A stretch of 64,000 nt of DNA from an uncultured Oscillospiraceae bacterium (GTDB taxonomy: Bacteria > Bacillota > Clostridia > Oscillospirales > Oscillospiraceae). Shown piece after piece: positions 17,928 to 27,201 of this stretch. The stretch lies in the NCBI GenBank assembly GCA_934552825.1, contig CAKTEQ010000002.1:186001-250000 (forward strand), given 5' to 3'. Positions within the stretch are counted from its first letter, which is position 1. Every line of letters starts with the position of its first letter. Below the pieces are notes generated by a model. That model was not told the DNA's origin. It ran no database searches and worked only from the letters and a program-made list of their open reading frames with translations. A program made the position numbers and the translations under genes.

Positions 17928-17958
17928 TTATCGAACATTTCTTCGTTTTGTTCGATAA
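17928..17958. other. Unassigned perfect inverted repeat upstream of the dcw promoter
   Basis: Arms TTATCGAACA (17928-17937) and TGTTCGATAA (17949-17958) are perfect complements separated by 11 bases. It lies about 70 bases upstream of the mraZ -35, in a gap without a gene (17861-18111). The half-sites resemble LexA half-sites but the spacing is too wide. It could be an operator for an unknown regulator or a hairpin. The rest of this gap shows only a degenerate copy of the CTTTCTTTG-type repeat near 18030-18110. Confidence 0.5.
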
Positions 17959-18111
17959 TTGCAGAAAATCCCCTCTCTTTCCCCTAATTCTCCCTCAGTC
18001 ACCGCGCCTTATCTTTGAGAGCCTTTCTTGTTATTTTCTTTGCCTCGACGAAGAAAAATGCATCGCGCTCTCTTTGGCTTTGCACTGCGGGTACACTCTT
18101 GGGTAAAACGC

Positions 18112-18150
18112 AAAGAGAGCGGAGGAACAATGTTCCTCCGCTCTCTTTTT
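18112..18150. terminator. Strong hairpin terminator after the SanA-like gene
   Basis: 18-bp perfect inverted repeat AAAGAGAGCGGAGGAACA (18112-18129) and its complement (18131-18148). T-rich sequence follows on both strands, so it can act bidirectionally. Confidence 0.85.
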
Positions 18151-18155
18151 AAACT

Positions 18156-18836
18156 TCACTTGTCGTTCGTGACATTCCCGTTGCCGCTGACAGGTATCGC
18201 CTCTCCCCCGAATTGGGAGGCGGGCCTGAAAAGCGTCTTTATAAGATCCTTGTCCCGGGCGATCACCTCTCTCAGGTCACGATAGAGCTGCCCCGAATAG
18301 CGCACCTGCCGCGCCGGTACGCCCCAGGTCTCTATCCCAAGGCTCTGCCCGATGTACACAGCTCTGTACAGGTGGTACTGCTGGGTCACAACAACGCATC
18401 GCTCCACGCGGAACACCGTCTGCGCCCTGTACATGCTGTCATAGGTGGAGAAGCCCGCGTGGTCCATGAACACGTCCTCCGAGGGGACGCCGTTTTCCAC
18501 GCAGTAGTTCTTCATCACGTTCACCTCGTCATAGTCCGCTTGACCGTGGTCCCCGGAGACGAGTATCTTCCCGCTGACGCCCTGCTCATACAGCTCTATG
18601 GCCCTGTCCAGCCTGTCCGCCAGCATGGGACTCGGCTTGCCGCTGCGCAGTCCGCACCCCAAAACCAGGATGCAGTCTGCCCCCTGGGCGTCGGTCCAGT
18701 CCTCTCGGAGTATCCGCCCGGAGGCGGACGCCACCACGATGATATCCAGCGCCAGGGTCACCGCCGCCACCGCCGCAATGGCGATGAGCAGTATTTTTAT
18801 TATCTTTTTCAGCACTTTTTTCATATCACAAAGCAT
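18156..18836 (-). CDS. SanA/YdcF-family membrane-anchored protein (DUF218)
   Basis: 226-residue protein of the DUF218 family (YdcF/SanA/ElyC), implicated in envelope integrity; the biochemical activity is unclear. One N-terminal membrane anchor (KIIKILLIAIAAVAAVTLALDIIVV, about 11-35) is followed by the extracytoplasmic domain with ADCILVLGCGLRSGKPSPMLADRLDRAIELY, ILVSGDHG and STYDSMYRA, the conserved family blocks. The ATG at 18836 has GGAGG 8 bases upstream; an in-frame ATG at 18824 is an alternative. It lies alone between the dcw promoter region and polC and ends at a strong terminator. Confidence 0.85.
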   Translation of the reverse strand: MLCDMKKVLKKIIKILLIAIAAVAAVTLALDIIVVASASGRILREDWTDAQGADCILVLGCGLRSGKPSPMLADRLDRAIELYEQGVSGKILVSGDHGQADYDEVNVMKNYCVENGVPSEDVFMDHAGFSTYDSMYRAQTVFRVERCVVVTQQYHLYRAVYIGQSLGIETWGVPARQVRYSGQLYRDLREVIARDKDLIKTLFRPASQFGGEAIPVSGNGNVTNDK

Positions 18837-18878
18837 ACTCCGCTCCTCCGGCGAAAAATGCCGAAGAGCGTCGAAACA

Positions 18879-21800
18879 TCAAAAAAGGGTGAGCTGGCTG
18901 CTCTCGGGCAGGTTCCCGAAGGCGCCCATGAGCTTCAGCTGCTCGATGTGGCTCTTTGATACCTTCGGGCACGCCAGAGCGAATTCCTCGATGGACACGA
19001 ACTCCAGTCCCTCCCGCTCCTGCTGGATGGAGTCCGCGGCGGACTCGCCAAGCCCGGGCAGAGACACAAAGGGCGGCACCAGACCATTGTCCCTGATGAG
19101 GAAGTTGCGGGCGTGGGACTCCATGATATCCATCTGGTGGAAGGTGAAGCCCCGCTTATAGAACTCGTAGCATACCTCCAGCGTGACGAGCATATCCTGC
19201 TCCGCCGCCGTGGGCGCGTCCTTCCCCTCTATCTCCTTCATCTTTGCGAGAGCCGTCTCCATCCCCCGGCACATGACCGTGGCGTCAAAGTTCTTCGCCC
19301 TGATGCTGAAGTACGCCGCATAGAACGCGAGGGGCCGGTGCACCTTGAACCAGGCGATGCGGAACGCCATGATAACGTATGCCACGGCGTGAGCCTTGGG
19401 GAACATGTATTTTATCTTGTTGCAGGAGTCGATGTACCACTGGGGCACGCCGTGCTCCTTCATCTCCTGCTCCCACTCGGGCTTGAGCCCCTTGCCCTTT
19501 CGTACCGCCTCCATGATGGTGAAGGATCGCTCCATGTCCATGTCCTTACCGATGAGGTAGAGCATGATGTCGTCACGGCAGCCGATCGCCTCGTGGACGG
19601 AGCAGGTGCCGGAGGTGATGAGGTCACGGGCATTGCCAAGCCACACGTCCGTGCCGTGGGAAAAGCCGGATATACGCAGGAGCGTATCGAACTCCGTGGG
19701 CTGAGTGTCAATGAGCATGCCCCGGACGAACTTCGTGCCGAACTCCGGGATGGCGCAGGCGCCGGTGGGCCCCAGGATGGGGTCGTTCTCGAAGCCCAGC
19801 GCCCGGGATGTTGTGAACAGGCTCATGGTGTCCTGGTCGTCAAGGGGTATCTTCTTCGCGTCCACGCCGGTGAGGTCCTCCAGCATGCGGATTATGGTGG
19901 GGTCATCGTGTCCCAGCATATCCAGCTTGAGGAGGTTGTCCTCCATGCAGTGGTATTCAAAATGGGTCGTGATAATATCCGTGCCCGTGTCGTCCGCCGG
20001 GTGCTGTATGGGGCAGAAATCGTATATCTCCATGTCCCCGGGCACTACCACCATGCCCCCCGGGTGCTGGCCCGTGGTGCGCTTGATGCCGACGCAGCCC
20101 TGGGCAAGACGCAGCTCCTCCGCCTTCGTTACGTGGCGCCCCCGCTCCTCCAGGTATTTCTTCACATAGCCGTAGGCGGTCTTTTCCGCCACAGTGCCGA
20201 TAGTCCCGGCGCGGAAAACGTGGTCCTCGCCGAAGAGCTCGAAGGTATATCTGTGGGCTTTCGCCTGGTACTCCCCGGAGAAGTTCAGGTCGATATCCGG
20301 CACCTTTTTGCCGCCGTAGCCCAGGAACGTCTCGAAGGGGATGTTGAAGCCGTCCTTCTCGTATTTCTCCCCGCAGACGGGGCAGACGGCATCGGGCATA
20401 TCCGCGCCGCAGCCGTACTCCTTCCCCGCCTCGAAGTCGGTGTGCTTACACTTGGGGCAGCGGTAGTGTGGCGCGAGGGAGTTGACCTCCGTTATGCCGG
20501 ACATATACGCCACCAGGGATGAGCCGACGCTCCCTCGTGAGCCCACGAGGTACCCGTGAGCGAGAGAATCCGCCACCAGCTTCTGTGCGGACATATAGAT
20601 AACGTCGTAGTGGCGCCCCAGTATGGACTCCATCTCCTTGTTCACCCTCTCCGTGACTATCTCCGGCGGGTTCTCCCCGTAGAGCCTGTGGACCTTGCCC
20701 CAGACCAGCTCCTTCAGCTCCCCGTCGGAATTCTCGAGCTTCGGCGGGAAAAGCTTGCCCTTCGGCAGCAGCTCTATCTCCTGGCACATATCGGCGATGA
20801 GGTTTGTGTTTCTTATGACCACGTCATAGCAGTCCTCCTGCCCCAGGTAGCTGAACTCCTCCAGCATCTCGTCCGTGGTCTTGAAGTAGATGGGCAGAGG
20901 CTCGTCGCAGTCCTCGAACTTTTTCGTGGCGAGGAGTATGCGCCGGTATACCTCGTCCTCTGGCTCCAGGAAATGCACGTCCCCCGTGGCGCAGACAGGC
21001 TTTCCCATCTCCTTGCCCAGGCGCACCATGGTGCGGTTGAAGTCCCGGAGCTGCTCCACGTCCTTCGCCATGCCTCTGCGCAGCATGAACATATTGTTGC
21101 ACACAGGCTGGATCTCAAGAAAGTCGTAATACTCCGCGATGTTGCGCAGGTCCTGCCAGCTCTTGCCCCCCACGACGGCGGAGAAAAGCTCGCTGTTTTC
21201 GCAGGCGGAGCCCACTATGAGTCCCTCCCGGTACTTGTTCAGGAGCGTCTTCGGCACGAGGGGGAAGCGCTTGAAGTACTTCAGGTGTGACTCGGAAATT
21301 ATCTTATACAGGTTCTTCAGACCCGTCTTGTCCTTCACAAGAAGGATTATGTGACGCATACGGCCGCCGTGGCCCTCACCCCGGAGCAGGCGGCACAGAT
21401 GGTTCACCTCGCCCAGTGTCTTCGCGCCCTTTTCCATGAGCTTCGCTCGCAGGCGCAGATAAATATTGCCGCAGGTGAGTGCGTCGTCCGTCGCCCGGTG
21501 GTGGTTGAACTCAGCGAGGCTGAGATGGTTTGCGACTATGTCCAGCTTGAACTTTTTCAGCCCCGGCAGCAGCGCCCGGGAGAGGGCCAGCGTGTCGATG
21601 GATACGAACTTCCGCTCGATACCCTGGCGGCGGCAGGTCTCCTTGAGAAAGCCAATGTCAAAATCGGCGTTATGTGCAACGATGGGCAGGTCCCCGGCAA
21701 ACTCCAGGAACTTCTCCAGCGCCTGCTCTATCTTTGGCGCACCCCGGACCATATCGTCGTTTATCCCCGTGAGCTGGATGATCTTCGGAGGTATGGGCCT

Positions 21801-23126
21801 GCCCGGATCCACGAAGGTGGAGAAGGTCTCCGCAGCCTCCCCGTCCCGGAAAATGACGGCGCCGAACTCGATTATCTCGTCGTTAAGAGCGGAGAGCCCC
21901 GTGGTCTCAATGTCGAAGGCGACGAACTCCCCGTCTATCTTCTGATCCCCGGCACCCCGGACGGCGGCGGTATCGTCAATATCGTTGACGAAATAGGCCT
22001 CCACGCCGTAAATTATCTTGACGCCCTTGTCGGCTCCCGCCTTCCACATATCCGGGAATCCCTGGGCAACGCCGTGGTCAGTCACGGCGATAGCCTTGTG
22101 TCCCCAGCGGGCGGCGGTGCTCACAACGGCTTTCGGATCCGTGAGACCGTCCATGTTGGAAAAGCGCGTGTGCAGGTGCAGCTCCACCCGCTTTTCCTCG
22201 CTCGTGTCCATGCGCAGGGCCTTTTTCCCAACGGAGATATTCATGGGGTCCAGAACTATATCGTTGTCGAAGCGGTCAAAGCTTATCCGTCCGCCGATGC
22301 GCAGTATCATCCCCTCTTTTATCTTTTCCGTTATGGGCAGGGCGTCCTTCTCCTCCATGAATTTGGACACCCGCACGGAGCCCTTCTCGTCCGTTACGTC
22401 GAAGCTCACCACCCACGCCTTTCGCTTTTTCAGCTCCCGGTGGTTCACGGAGAACACGCGCCCCTGGACCGTCACCACGCCGGAGTCCAGGTTCAGGGTG
22501 TCCATGGGCACCGGCTCGCCCTTCACGGCTCTGCCCATAATGACCTCGTCCTCCGCCTTTTTCTCCGTCTTTTTCTTCACAGGCGCAGCAGCGGCTGCGC
22601 TCTCCAGGGCGGCGCGGCGCAGCGCCTCTGTGCGGCTGAAGGCGTCCTCCTCCGGAGCGTCCTTCCGGCTCTCCACGGTGATGCGCAGGTCACGTCCGTA
22701 TCGCTCCCGGAGCTTCTCCGTCACCCCGGGCAGCTCCTTTATAACGGCTTCCTTGCCGCCGTTGACTATAAGGATATGTACTCTGTCGCCCTCTATCCCG
22801 AACTCGGCGCCCGCGAGGATGCCCCGTGCAGCGGGATACTCCCGGCAGATGGTCTCCCGGCAGGCAGCGAGAAGCTCCTCGTCCCCCACACTCTGGCCCT
22901 CCGCCCGGATGGTCACGGTGCTGAGACCGTACTGCTCTGCGAGCCCCTGGCGTATATCCTCCATGAACGGCGAAAGATCCGCCTCGCTCTCCAGCGTCAG
23001 CTCCAGAGCGCGGGTGCACCTGTCGATGACTGCGGAGATTATATCCGTCCTGTCCAGGGCGGCGCCCAGCGCGCCTCCGTTGCACAGGGCGGGAAACATT
23101 TCGCAGAATGTTGTCTTTTCACTCAT
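18879..23126 (-). CDS. polC: DNA polymerase III alpha subunit, PolC type
   Basis: Replicative polymerase of low-GC Gram-positive lineages, 1415 residues. In order: N-terminal domain; OB domain (GRVFSVNHRELKKRKAWVV); PHP domain (ELHLHTRFSNMDGL, AVTDHGVAQGF) into which the DEDD 3'-5' exonuclease is inserted (FVAFDIETTGLSALNDEIIE, IVAHNADFDIGFL); a four-cysteine zinc site (YRCPKCKHTDF, CPVCGEKY); the catalytic Asp pair in PDIDLNFSGEY; and the finger/beta-clamp-binding C-terminus ending SSQLTLF. The ATG at 23126 follows GGAG and overlaps the ispG stop by 8 bases. It is the last gene of the pyrH-to-polC operon. Confidence 0.97.
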   Translation of the reverse strand: MSEKTTFCEMFPALCNGGALGAALDRTDIISAVIDRCTRALELTLESEADLSPFMEDIRQGLAEQYGLSTVTIRAEGQSVGDEELLAACRETICREYPAARGILAGAEFGIEGDRVHILIVNGGKEAVIKELPGVTEKLRERYGRDLRITVESRKDAPEEDAFSRTEALRRAALESAAAAAPVKKKTEKKAEDEVIMGRAVKGEPVPMDTLNLDSGVVTVQGRVFSVNHRELKKRKAWVVSFDVTDEKGSVRVSKFMEEKDALPITEKIKEGMILRIGGRISFDRFDNDIVLDPMNISVGKKALRMDTSEEKRVELHLHTRFSNMDGLTDPKAVVSTAARWGHKAIAVTDHGVAQGFPDMWKAGADKGVKIIYGVEAYFVNDIDDTAAVRGAGDQKIDGEFVAFDIETTGLSALNDEIIEFGAVIFRDGEAAETFSTFVDPGRPIPPKIIQLTGINDDMVRGAPKIEQALEKFLEFAGDLPIVAHNADFDIGFLKETCRRQGIERKFVSIDTLALSRALLPGLKKFKLDIVANHLSLAEFNHHRATDDALTCGNIYLRLRAKLMEKGAKTLGEVNHLCRLLRGEGHGGRMRHIILLVKDKTGLKNLYKIISESHLKYFKRFPLVPKTLLNKYREGLIVGSACENSELFSAVVGGKSWQDLRNIAEYYDFLEIQPVCNNMFMLRRGMAKDVEQLRDFNRTMVRLGKEMGKPVCATGDVHFLEPEDEVYRRILLATKKFEDCDEPLPIYFKTTDEMLEEFSYLGQEDCYDVVIRNTNLIADMCQEIELLPKGKLFPPKLENSDGELKELVWGKVHRLYGENPPEIVTERVNKEMESILGRHYDVIYMSAQKLVADSLAHGYLVGSRGSVGSSLVAYMSGITEVNSLAPHYRCPKCKHTDFEAGKEYGCGADMPDAVCPVCGEKYEKDGFNIPFETFLGYGGKKVPDIDLNFSGEYQAKAHRYTFELFGEDHVFRAGTIGTVAEKTAYGYVKKYLEERGRHVTKAEELRLAQGCVGIKRTTGQHPGGMVVVPGDMEIYDFCPIQHPADDTGTDIITTHFEYHCMEDNLLKLDMLGHDDPTIIRMLEDLTGVDAKKIPLDDQDTMSLFTTSRALGFENDPILGPTGACAIPEFGTKFVRGMLIDTQPTEFDTLLRISGFSHGTDVWLGNARDLITSGTCSVHEAIGCRDDIMLYLIGKDMDMERSFTIMEAVRKGKGLKPEWEQEMKEHGVPQWYIDSCNKIKYMFPKAHAVAYVIMAFRIAWFKVHRPLAFYAAYFSIRAKNFDATVMCRGMETALAKMKEIEGKDAPTAAEQDMLVTLEVCYEFYKRGFTFHQMDIMESHARNFLIRDNGLVPPFVSLPGLGESAADSIQQEREGLEFVSIEEFALACPKVSKSHIEQLKLMGAFGNLPESSQLTLF

Positions 23127-24159
23127 TATAATTCTCCAAAAACTCCTCAAGCCTGTCCAAAATCTCGTCAAAGGGTACCTTGCCCACTATCTCTCCCTTT
23201 TTGAAGAGCAGTCCCTCGCCCTTGCCGCAGGCGACGCCGAAGTCCGCCCCCCGGGCTTCACCGGGGCCGTTCACGGCGCAGCCCATAATGGCGATGGCTG
23301 CGTTTTTGTCACTCTCGCCAAAGCGCTCTCTGGCCTTCTCCGCCAGGGCGATGAGGTCCACCTGGGTCCTGCCACAGGTCGGACAGGAGATTATCTTGAC
23401 CCCGCCCCTGCGCAGCCTCAGCGAGCGCAGGATAGCGATGCCCGCCTTGACCTCCCGCAGGGGGGGCGCCGTGAGAGAAACTCTTATAGTGTCCCCGATG
23501 CCCCGGGCGAGGAGCGCGCCGATGCCCACGGAAGAGGCGATGACGCCCTCGTACTCCGTGCCCGCCTCGGTGACACCCACGTGGAGAGGATAGTCGCACT
23601 CCCCGGCCATGAGCTCATAGGCCCGTATGGTGGTCATCACGTCCGACGCCTTAAGGGAGACGCATATGTCCTCAAAATCAAACCGGCGGAGTATGTCGAT
23701 ATGCCGCTTTGCCGCGGCGACCATCCCCTCGCCGGTGACTCCGTATCGTTCCAGAATATCCTTCGGGAGGCTCCCCCCGTTCACGCCGATGCGGATGGGT
23801 ATCTCCCGGGCGCGGCAGGCGGCTACCACCGCCTTCACCCTGTCGTCCGAGCCTATGTTGCCCGGGTTTATACGGATCTTATCCGCCCCCGCTGCCGCCG
23901 CTTCCACAGCCAGGCGGTAGTCAAAGTGGATGTCCGCAACGATAGGCATATCCGTCCGCTCCCGGATGCGCCCCAGTCCCCGTACGCTGTCCATATCGGG
24001 CACAGCGCAGCGGACTATATCGCAGCCAGCCGCCCGCAGCTCCTCTATCTGGCGGAGGGTGGCTTTCCAGTCCGCCGTGTTCGTATTAGTCATGGACTGG
24101 ACGCTCACGCCGGCGCCGCCGCCGATTTGCACCCCGCCCACCTTTATCTTCCTGCTCAT
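23119..24159 (-). CDS. ispG: 4-hydroxy-3-methylbut-2-enyl diphosphate synthase (IspG/GcpE)
   Basis: [4Fe-4S] enzyme of the MEP isoprenoid pathway converting ME-cPP to HMBPP. 346 residues. N-terminal TIM barrel with SVQSMTNTNTADW and RINPGNIG. The C-terminal domain holds the cluster ligands in ISCPTCGRTQVDL (two Cys) and IMGCAVNGPGEARGADFG (third Cys). The ATG at 24159 is preferred to a TTG at 24174 because the former begins the conserved MSRKIKVGGVQIGGG segment and has GGGAG upstream. Together with dxr and uppS it gives this operon an isoprenoid theme. Confidence 0.96.
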   Translation of the reverse strand: MSRKIKVGGVQIGGGAGVSVQSMTNTNTADWKATLRQIEELRAAGCDIVRCAVPDMDSVRGLGRIRERTDMPIVADIHFDYRLAVEAAAAGADKIRINPGNIGSDDRVKAVVAACRAREIPIRIGVNGGSLPKDILERYGVTGEGMVAAAKRHIDILRRFDFEDICVSLKASDVMTTIRAYELMAGECDYPLHVGVTEAGTEYEGVIASSVGIGALLARGIGDTIRVSLTAPPLREVKAGIAILRSLRLRRGGVKIISCPTCGRTQVDLIALAEKARERFGESDKNAAIAIMGCAVNGPGEARGADFGVACGKGEGLLFKKGEIVGKVPFDEILDRLEEFLENYNE

Positions 24160-24174
24160 GAGCAACACTCCCAA

Positions 24175-25209
24175 TCAGGCGATTATCTTCACAATATCGT
24201 TAAACGCCACAAATACCATAAGCCCCAGCAGGCACACAAGCCCAGCCATGTGGACATATCCCTCGTATTTGGGGTCGATCTTTTTCCTTCTTATCTTCTC
24301 CAGCACCGTTGTCACGATGAGGAAGAACACCCGTCCCCCGTCCAGCGCCGGGATAGGCAGCATATTCATCACAGCCAGGTTCACAGCGATGAACGCCGCG
24401 AGATATGCGATGTTCCCCATAGCCTCCCCGAAGCTTTTCGCCGAAGCGCCGACTTCTCCGATGGTATCCACGATGCCGATGGGTCCCGAGAGGTCCTTCA
24501 CGCTCAGACCGCCCGTGAACAGGTCCACAAGGCTCATGCGCACAAGGCGCACGAAGTCTATCCCCGTGTACCAGGTGTTTTTCATCATGGTCCACAGTGT
24601 CGCCCGCTCCGTCTTTACCGTGAATGAGGCGAGGTCCCCGTAGGCGAACTCCACGTCCCGCAGTTCCCTGCGTGCGCCGTCCCGGCGGATCTCAACGTCC
24701 ACCCGCTCCGTCTTTGCCCGGGAGAGGATGGTGAAGAGGTCGGAATAGGTGTACACCCGCTCCCCGTCCACCTTCAGGAGCTTGTCGCCGGGCTGCAGCC
24801 CCGTCTCCTGAAAGAAGGCGCTGCCCTCCGTCTCCGCGGCGATAGTGGTGGTATAAAACCCCTGGGCCGAGGAGAAGAGGATGAGTACTATGAGAAGTCC
24901 CGTGATGAAGTTCATCCCGGAGCCGGCGATGAGCACGAGGAACCGCGCCCAGAAGCCCTTTGACGTGAAGGCGCGCTTATCCTCGCTCTGCTCGTCCTCG
25001 CCCTCCATGGCGCAGTAGCCGCCGATGGGCAGCACGCGCAGAGCATAGAGGGTCTCCCCCCGCTGCCTTTTGAAGTACGCCGGACCCATGCCGATGGAGA
25101 ACTCGTTCACCCGGATGCCCACGGCCTTGGCCGCCATGAAGTGGCCCAGCTCGTGGACGGCGATGAGCACGCCGAAAATAACTATTGCGATGATGATGTA
25201 AAGTACCAT
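24175..25209 (-). CDS. rseP: Site-2 intramembrane metalloprotease RseP/RasP
   Basis: Membrane zinc protease that cleaves anti-sigma factors and signal-peptide remnants. 344 residues: the first span contains HELGHFMAAK (HExxH zinc motif, residues about 20-29), a single PDZ domain lies at about 110-185 (GLQPGDKLLKVDGERVYTYSDL), and the second catalytic motif MNMLPIPALDGGRVFFL supplies the third ligand Asp. Spans near both ends fit the M50B topology. In Firmicutes it sits between dxr and ispG or proS, as here. ATG at the ORF start. Confidence 0.95.
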   Translation of the reverse strand: MVLYIIIAIVIFGVLIAVHELGHFMAAKAVGIRVNEFSIGMGPAYFKRQRGETLYALRVLPIGGYCAMEGEDEQSEDKRAFTSKGFWARFLVLIAGSGMNFITGLLIVLILFSSAQGFYTTTIAAETEGSAFFQETGLQPGDKLLKVDGERVYTYSDLFTILSRAKTERVDVEIRRDGARRELRDVEFAYGDLASFTVKTERATLWTMMKNTWYTGIDFVRLVRMSLVDLFTGGLSVKDLSGPIGIVDTIGEVGASAKSFGEAMGNIAYLAAFIAVNLAVMNMLPIPALDGGRVFFLIVTTVLEKIRRKKIDPKYEGYVHMAGLVCLLGLMVFVAFNDIVKIIA

Positions 25210-25226
25210 TAAGTCAACTCCTTGTT

Positions 25227-26375
25227 TCAGGAGAGCGCCGCCTTTTCCTCCAGGGCGAGGGCGCGGGCTGCTCTGTCCGTCTCGAATATCTCCTCCATAG
25301 AAGGATATTCGATAAACTTAATTTTAGACAGAACCGCGTCCGTTATTCGCCAGATATCGTTGAAGCCTATCTCCTCCCGGAGGAACATGCCCACAGCCGC
25401 CTCGTTGGCGGAGCTGAGGGCCGTTGTCATGCCGCCCCCCCGCCGCGCCGCTTCGAGGGCGAGCTTAAGGCAGCGGAACGCGTCCAGATCCGGCTCAAAA
25501 AACGTGAGTCTTCCGCGCTTTATCAGGTCCAGAGAGTCACCCGGTGCGCTCTTTCGCGCCGGGTGGGTGAAGGCGTATTGGATGGGCACGCGCATATCCG
25601 GCTGACCCAGCTGGGCTATGACGCTCCCGTCCGTGAATTCCACAGCGGAATGTATCACGCTCTCCCGGTGCACCAGTATCTCGATGTCGTCCGCCCCCAC
25701 GTCGAAAAGGCGCATGGCCTCGATGAATTCCAGCCCCTTATTCATGAGTGTGGCGCTGTCTATGGTTATCTTCTCCCCCATGGTCCAGTTGGGATGGGCG
25801 AGAGCTTCACTCTTACTGACGTTTTCAAGCTCACGGAAGTTCCTCCCGAAGAAGGGGCCTCCAGAGGCTGTGAGGAGTATTTTCCTTATCTCCCCGTGAC
25901 TGCCGGAGCGCAGGCACTGGAATATCGCCGAGTGCTCGGAATCCACGGGGATGATTTCCGTGCCCGCGGCGGCGGCTGCCGCCTTTATGTGCTCCCCGGC
26001 GCAGACGATGCTCTCCTTGTTGGCGATGGCGAGCCTGCCGCCCTTCTCCGCCGCGGCGAGAGTGGGCCTCAGCCCCGCAATGCCCACCATGGCGGCGAGA
26101 GTCACGTCCGCCCCCATCCGGGCAGCCTCCATGACGCCCTCGTCGCCCTGCCCGATCCTTATGGGCAGGTCACGGAGACGCACCTTTAATTCGGAGGCAG
26201 CAGCCGGATCGGCTGCTGCCACATATTCAGGGCGGAACTTCCGCGCCTGTTCCTCCAGCGTGCGCCAGCTGCTGCCGCACACCAGAGCCTTTATTCTGAT
26301 ATTCAGGTTCTCCGCCACGTCCATCGCCTGCCTGCCGATGGAGCCTGTGGAGCCAAGTATCACCGCGCTGCTCAT
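25227..26375 (-). CDS. dxr: 1-deoxy-D-xylulose 5-phosphate reductoisomerase
   Basis: NADPH-dependent second enzyme of the MEP pathway, the target of fosmidomycin. 382 residues from the ATG at 26375, which begins MSSAVILGSTGSIGRQAMDV with the nucleotide-binding GSTGSIG. Further motifs are IPVDSEHSAIFQ, LTASGGPFFG, HPNWTMGEKITIDSATLMNKGLE and the PALAS-like SSANEAAVGMFL. The start overlaps the cdsA stop in an ATGA, indicating coupling. A longer reading from 26444 would extend into cdsA and is rejected. Confidence 0.96.
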   Translation of the reverse strand: MSSAVILGSTGSIGRQAMDVAENLNIRIKALVCGSSWRTLEEQARKFRPEYVAAADPAAASELKVRLRDLPIRIGQGDEGVMEAARMGADVTLAAMVGIAGLRPTLAAAEKGGRLAIANKESIVCAGEHIKAAAAAAGTEIIPVDSEHSAIFQCLRSGSHGEIRKILLTASGGPFFGRNFRELENVSKSEALAHPNWTMGEKITIDSATLMNKGLEFIEAMRLFDVGADDIEILVHRESVIHSAVEFTDGSVIAQLGQPDMRVPIQYAFTHPARKSAPGDSLDLIKRGRLTFFEPDLDAFRCLKLALEAARRGGGMTTALSSANEAAVGMFLREEIGFNDIWRITDAVLSKIKFIEYPSMEEIFETDRAARALALEEKAALS

Positions 26376-27199
26376 ATGAGGCTCGTTGTGGTGAACACGG
26401 CCGCTATAGTGACCACCAGCTCCACGAATGGCGCCGCGAAGCACACGCTGTCAAACCGGTCCATGATGCCGCCGTGCCCCTTAAGCACGCTGCTGTAGTC
26501 CTTGATGCCGCTGTGGCGCTTGATGAGGGAGAATGTGAGGTCCCCGATCTGGGACAGGGCGCTGCCCATGAGTGCCGTGATGACCAGCACGACAAAATTC
26601 ACGCCGTGGCCGCACGCCGCCTTGACGATAACGCCGTATACCACCGTCGCGATTACGCTGAGCACCACGCCGGAAATCGCGCCCTCCACCGTCTTTTTCG
26701 GGGAGAGTTCAGGTGTGAGCTTGTGCTTGCCGAAGAGCATGCCACCCAGCATCGCGCCGGTATCGCTGAGAAATGCGATGACCAGCGGGAGAAGCGCGTA
26801 GCTCCTGCCGCACTTGAGAAGACTCAGGCGCACGATGGACGAGAGCATGAAGGGCACCATGAAGCTCAGCCCCACAGCCGCCGCCGTGTCCCGGCAGTCC
26901 ATGTCCCTGTGGGCTATGAGGTTTTCGCCGAACATGAGCAGTATATACACAAACACGCCTATAGCCCCGGCTGTCCCGTTATTGTCGAAATAGGACCAGA
27001 TGGGGATGAATGCCGCGAAAGCCATGCTGTAAATTACCATGCGGCTGTTCTTGAGCAGCTTTGTGGATATGGTCAGCTCATACACCGCCATCAGGCTCAG
27101 CAGCGCCATGAACACGGCGATGCCTATCTTCGGCAGCAGGATGAACACCAGCAGCAATATCACTATGCCTATCGCCGCTGTTATAAGTCTCGCTTTCAT
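26372..27199 (-). CDS. cdsA: Phosphatidate cytidylyltransferase
   Basis: Multipass membrane enzyme making CDP-diacylglycerol from phosphatidate and CTP, the precursor of phospholipids. 275 residues with about seven or eight spans. The diagnostic CDS signature near the C-terminus reads SLIKRHSGIKDYSSVLKGHGGIMDR, with SDTGAMLGGMLFGKHKLTPELSPKKT upstream. Start ATG with GGAG, 2 bases after the uppS stop; it overlaps dxr by 4 bases at the end. Confidence 0.95.
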   Translation of the reverse strand: MKARLITAAIGIVILLLVFILLPKIGIAVFMALLSLMAVYELTISTKLLKNSRMVIYSMAFAAFIPIWSYFDNNGTAGAIGVFVYILLMFGENLIAHRDMDCRDTAAAVGLSFMVPFMLSSIVRLSLLKCGRSYALLPLVIAFLSDTGAMLGGMLFGKHKLTPELSPKKTVEGAISGVVLSVIATVVYGVIVKAACGHGVNFVVLVITALMGSALSQIGDLTFSLIKRHSGIKDYSSVLKGHGGIMDRFDSVCFAAPFVELVVTIAAVFTTTSLI

Positions 27200-27201
27200 T
27201 A

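Noticed and set aside
17928..17958. LexA (SOS) operator
   Set aside because: Half-sites CGAAC/GTTCG are present, but 13 bases separate them rather than 4.
21351..24627. Long plus-strand open frames (617 and 869 codons) opposite polC and ispG
   Set aside because: They are antisense to well-conserved genes and have low-complexity Arg/His/Pro-rich translations, no RBS and no recognisable domains; a product of GC-rich codon bias.
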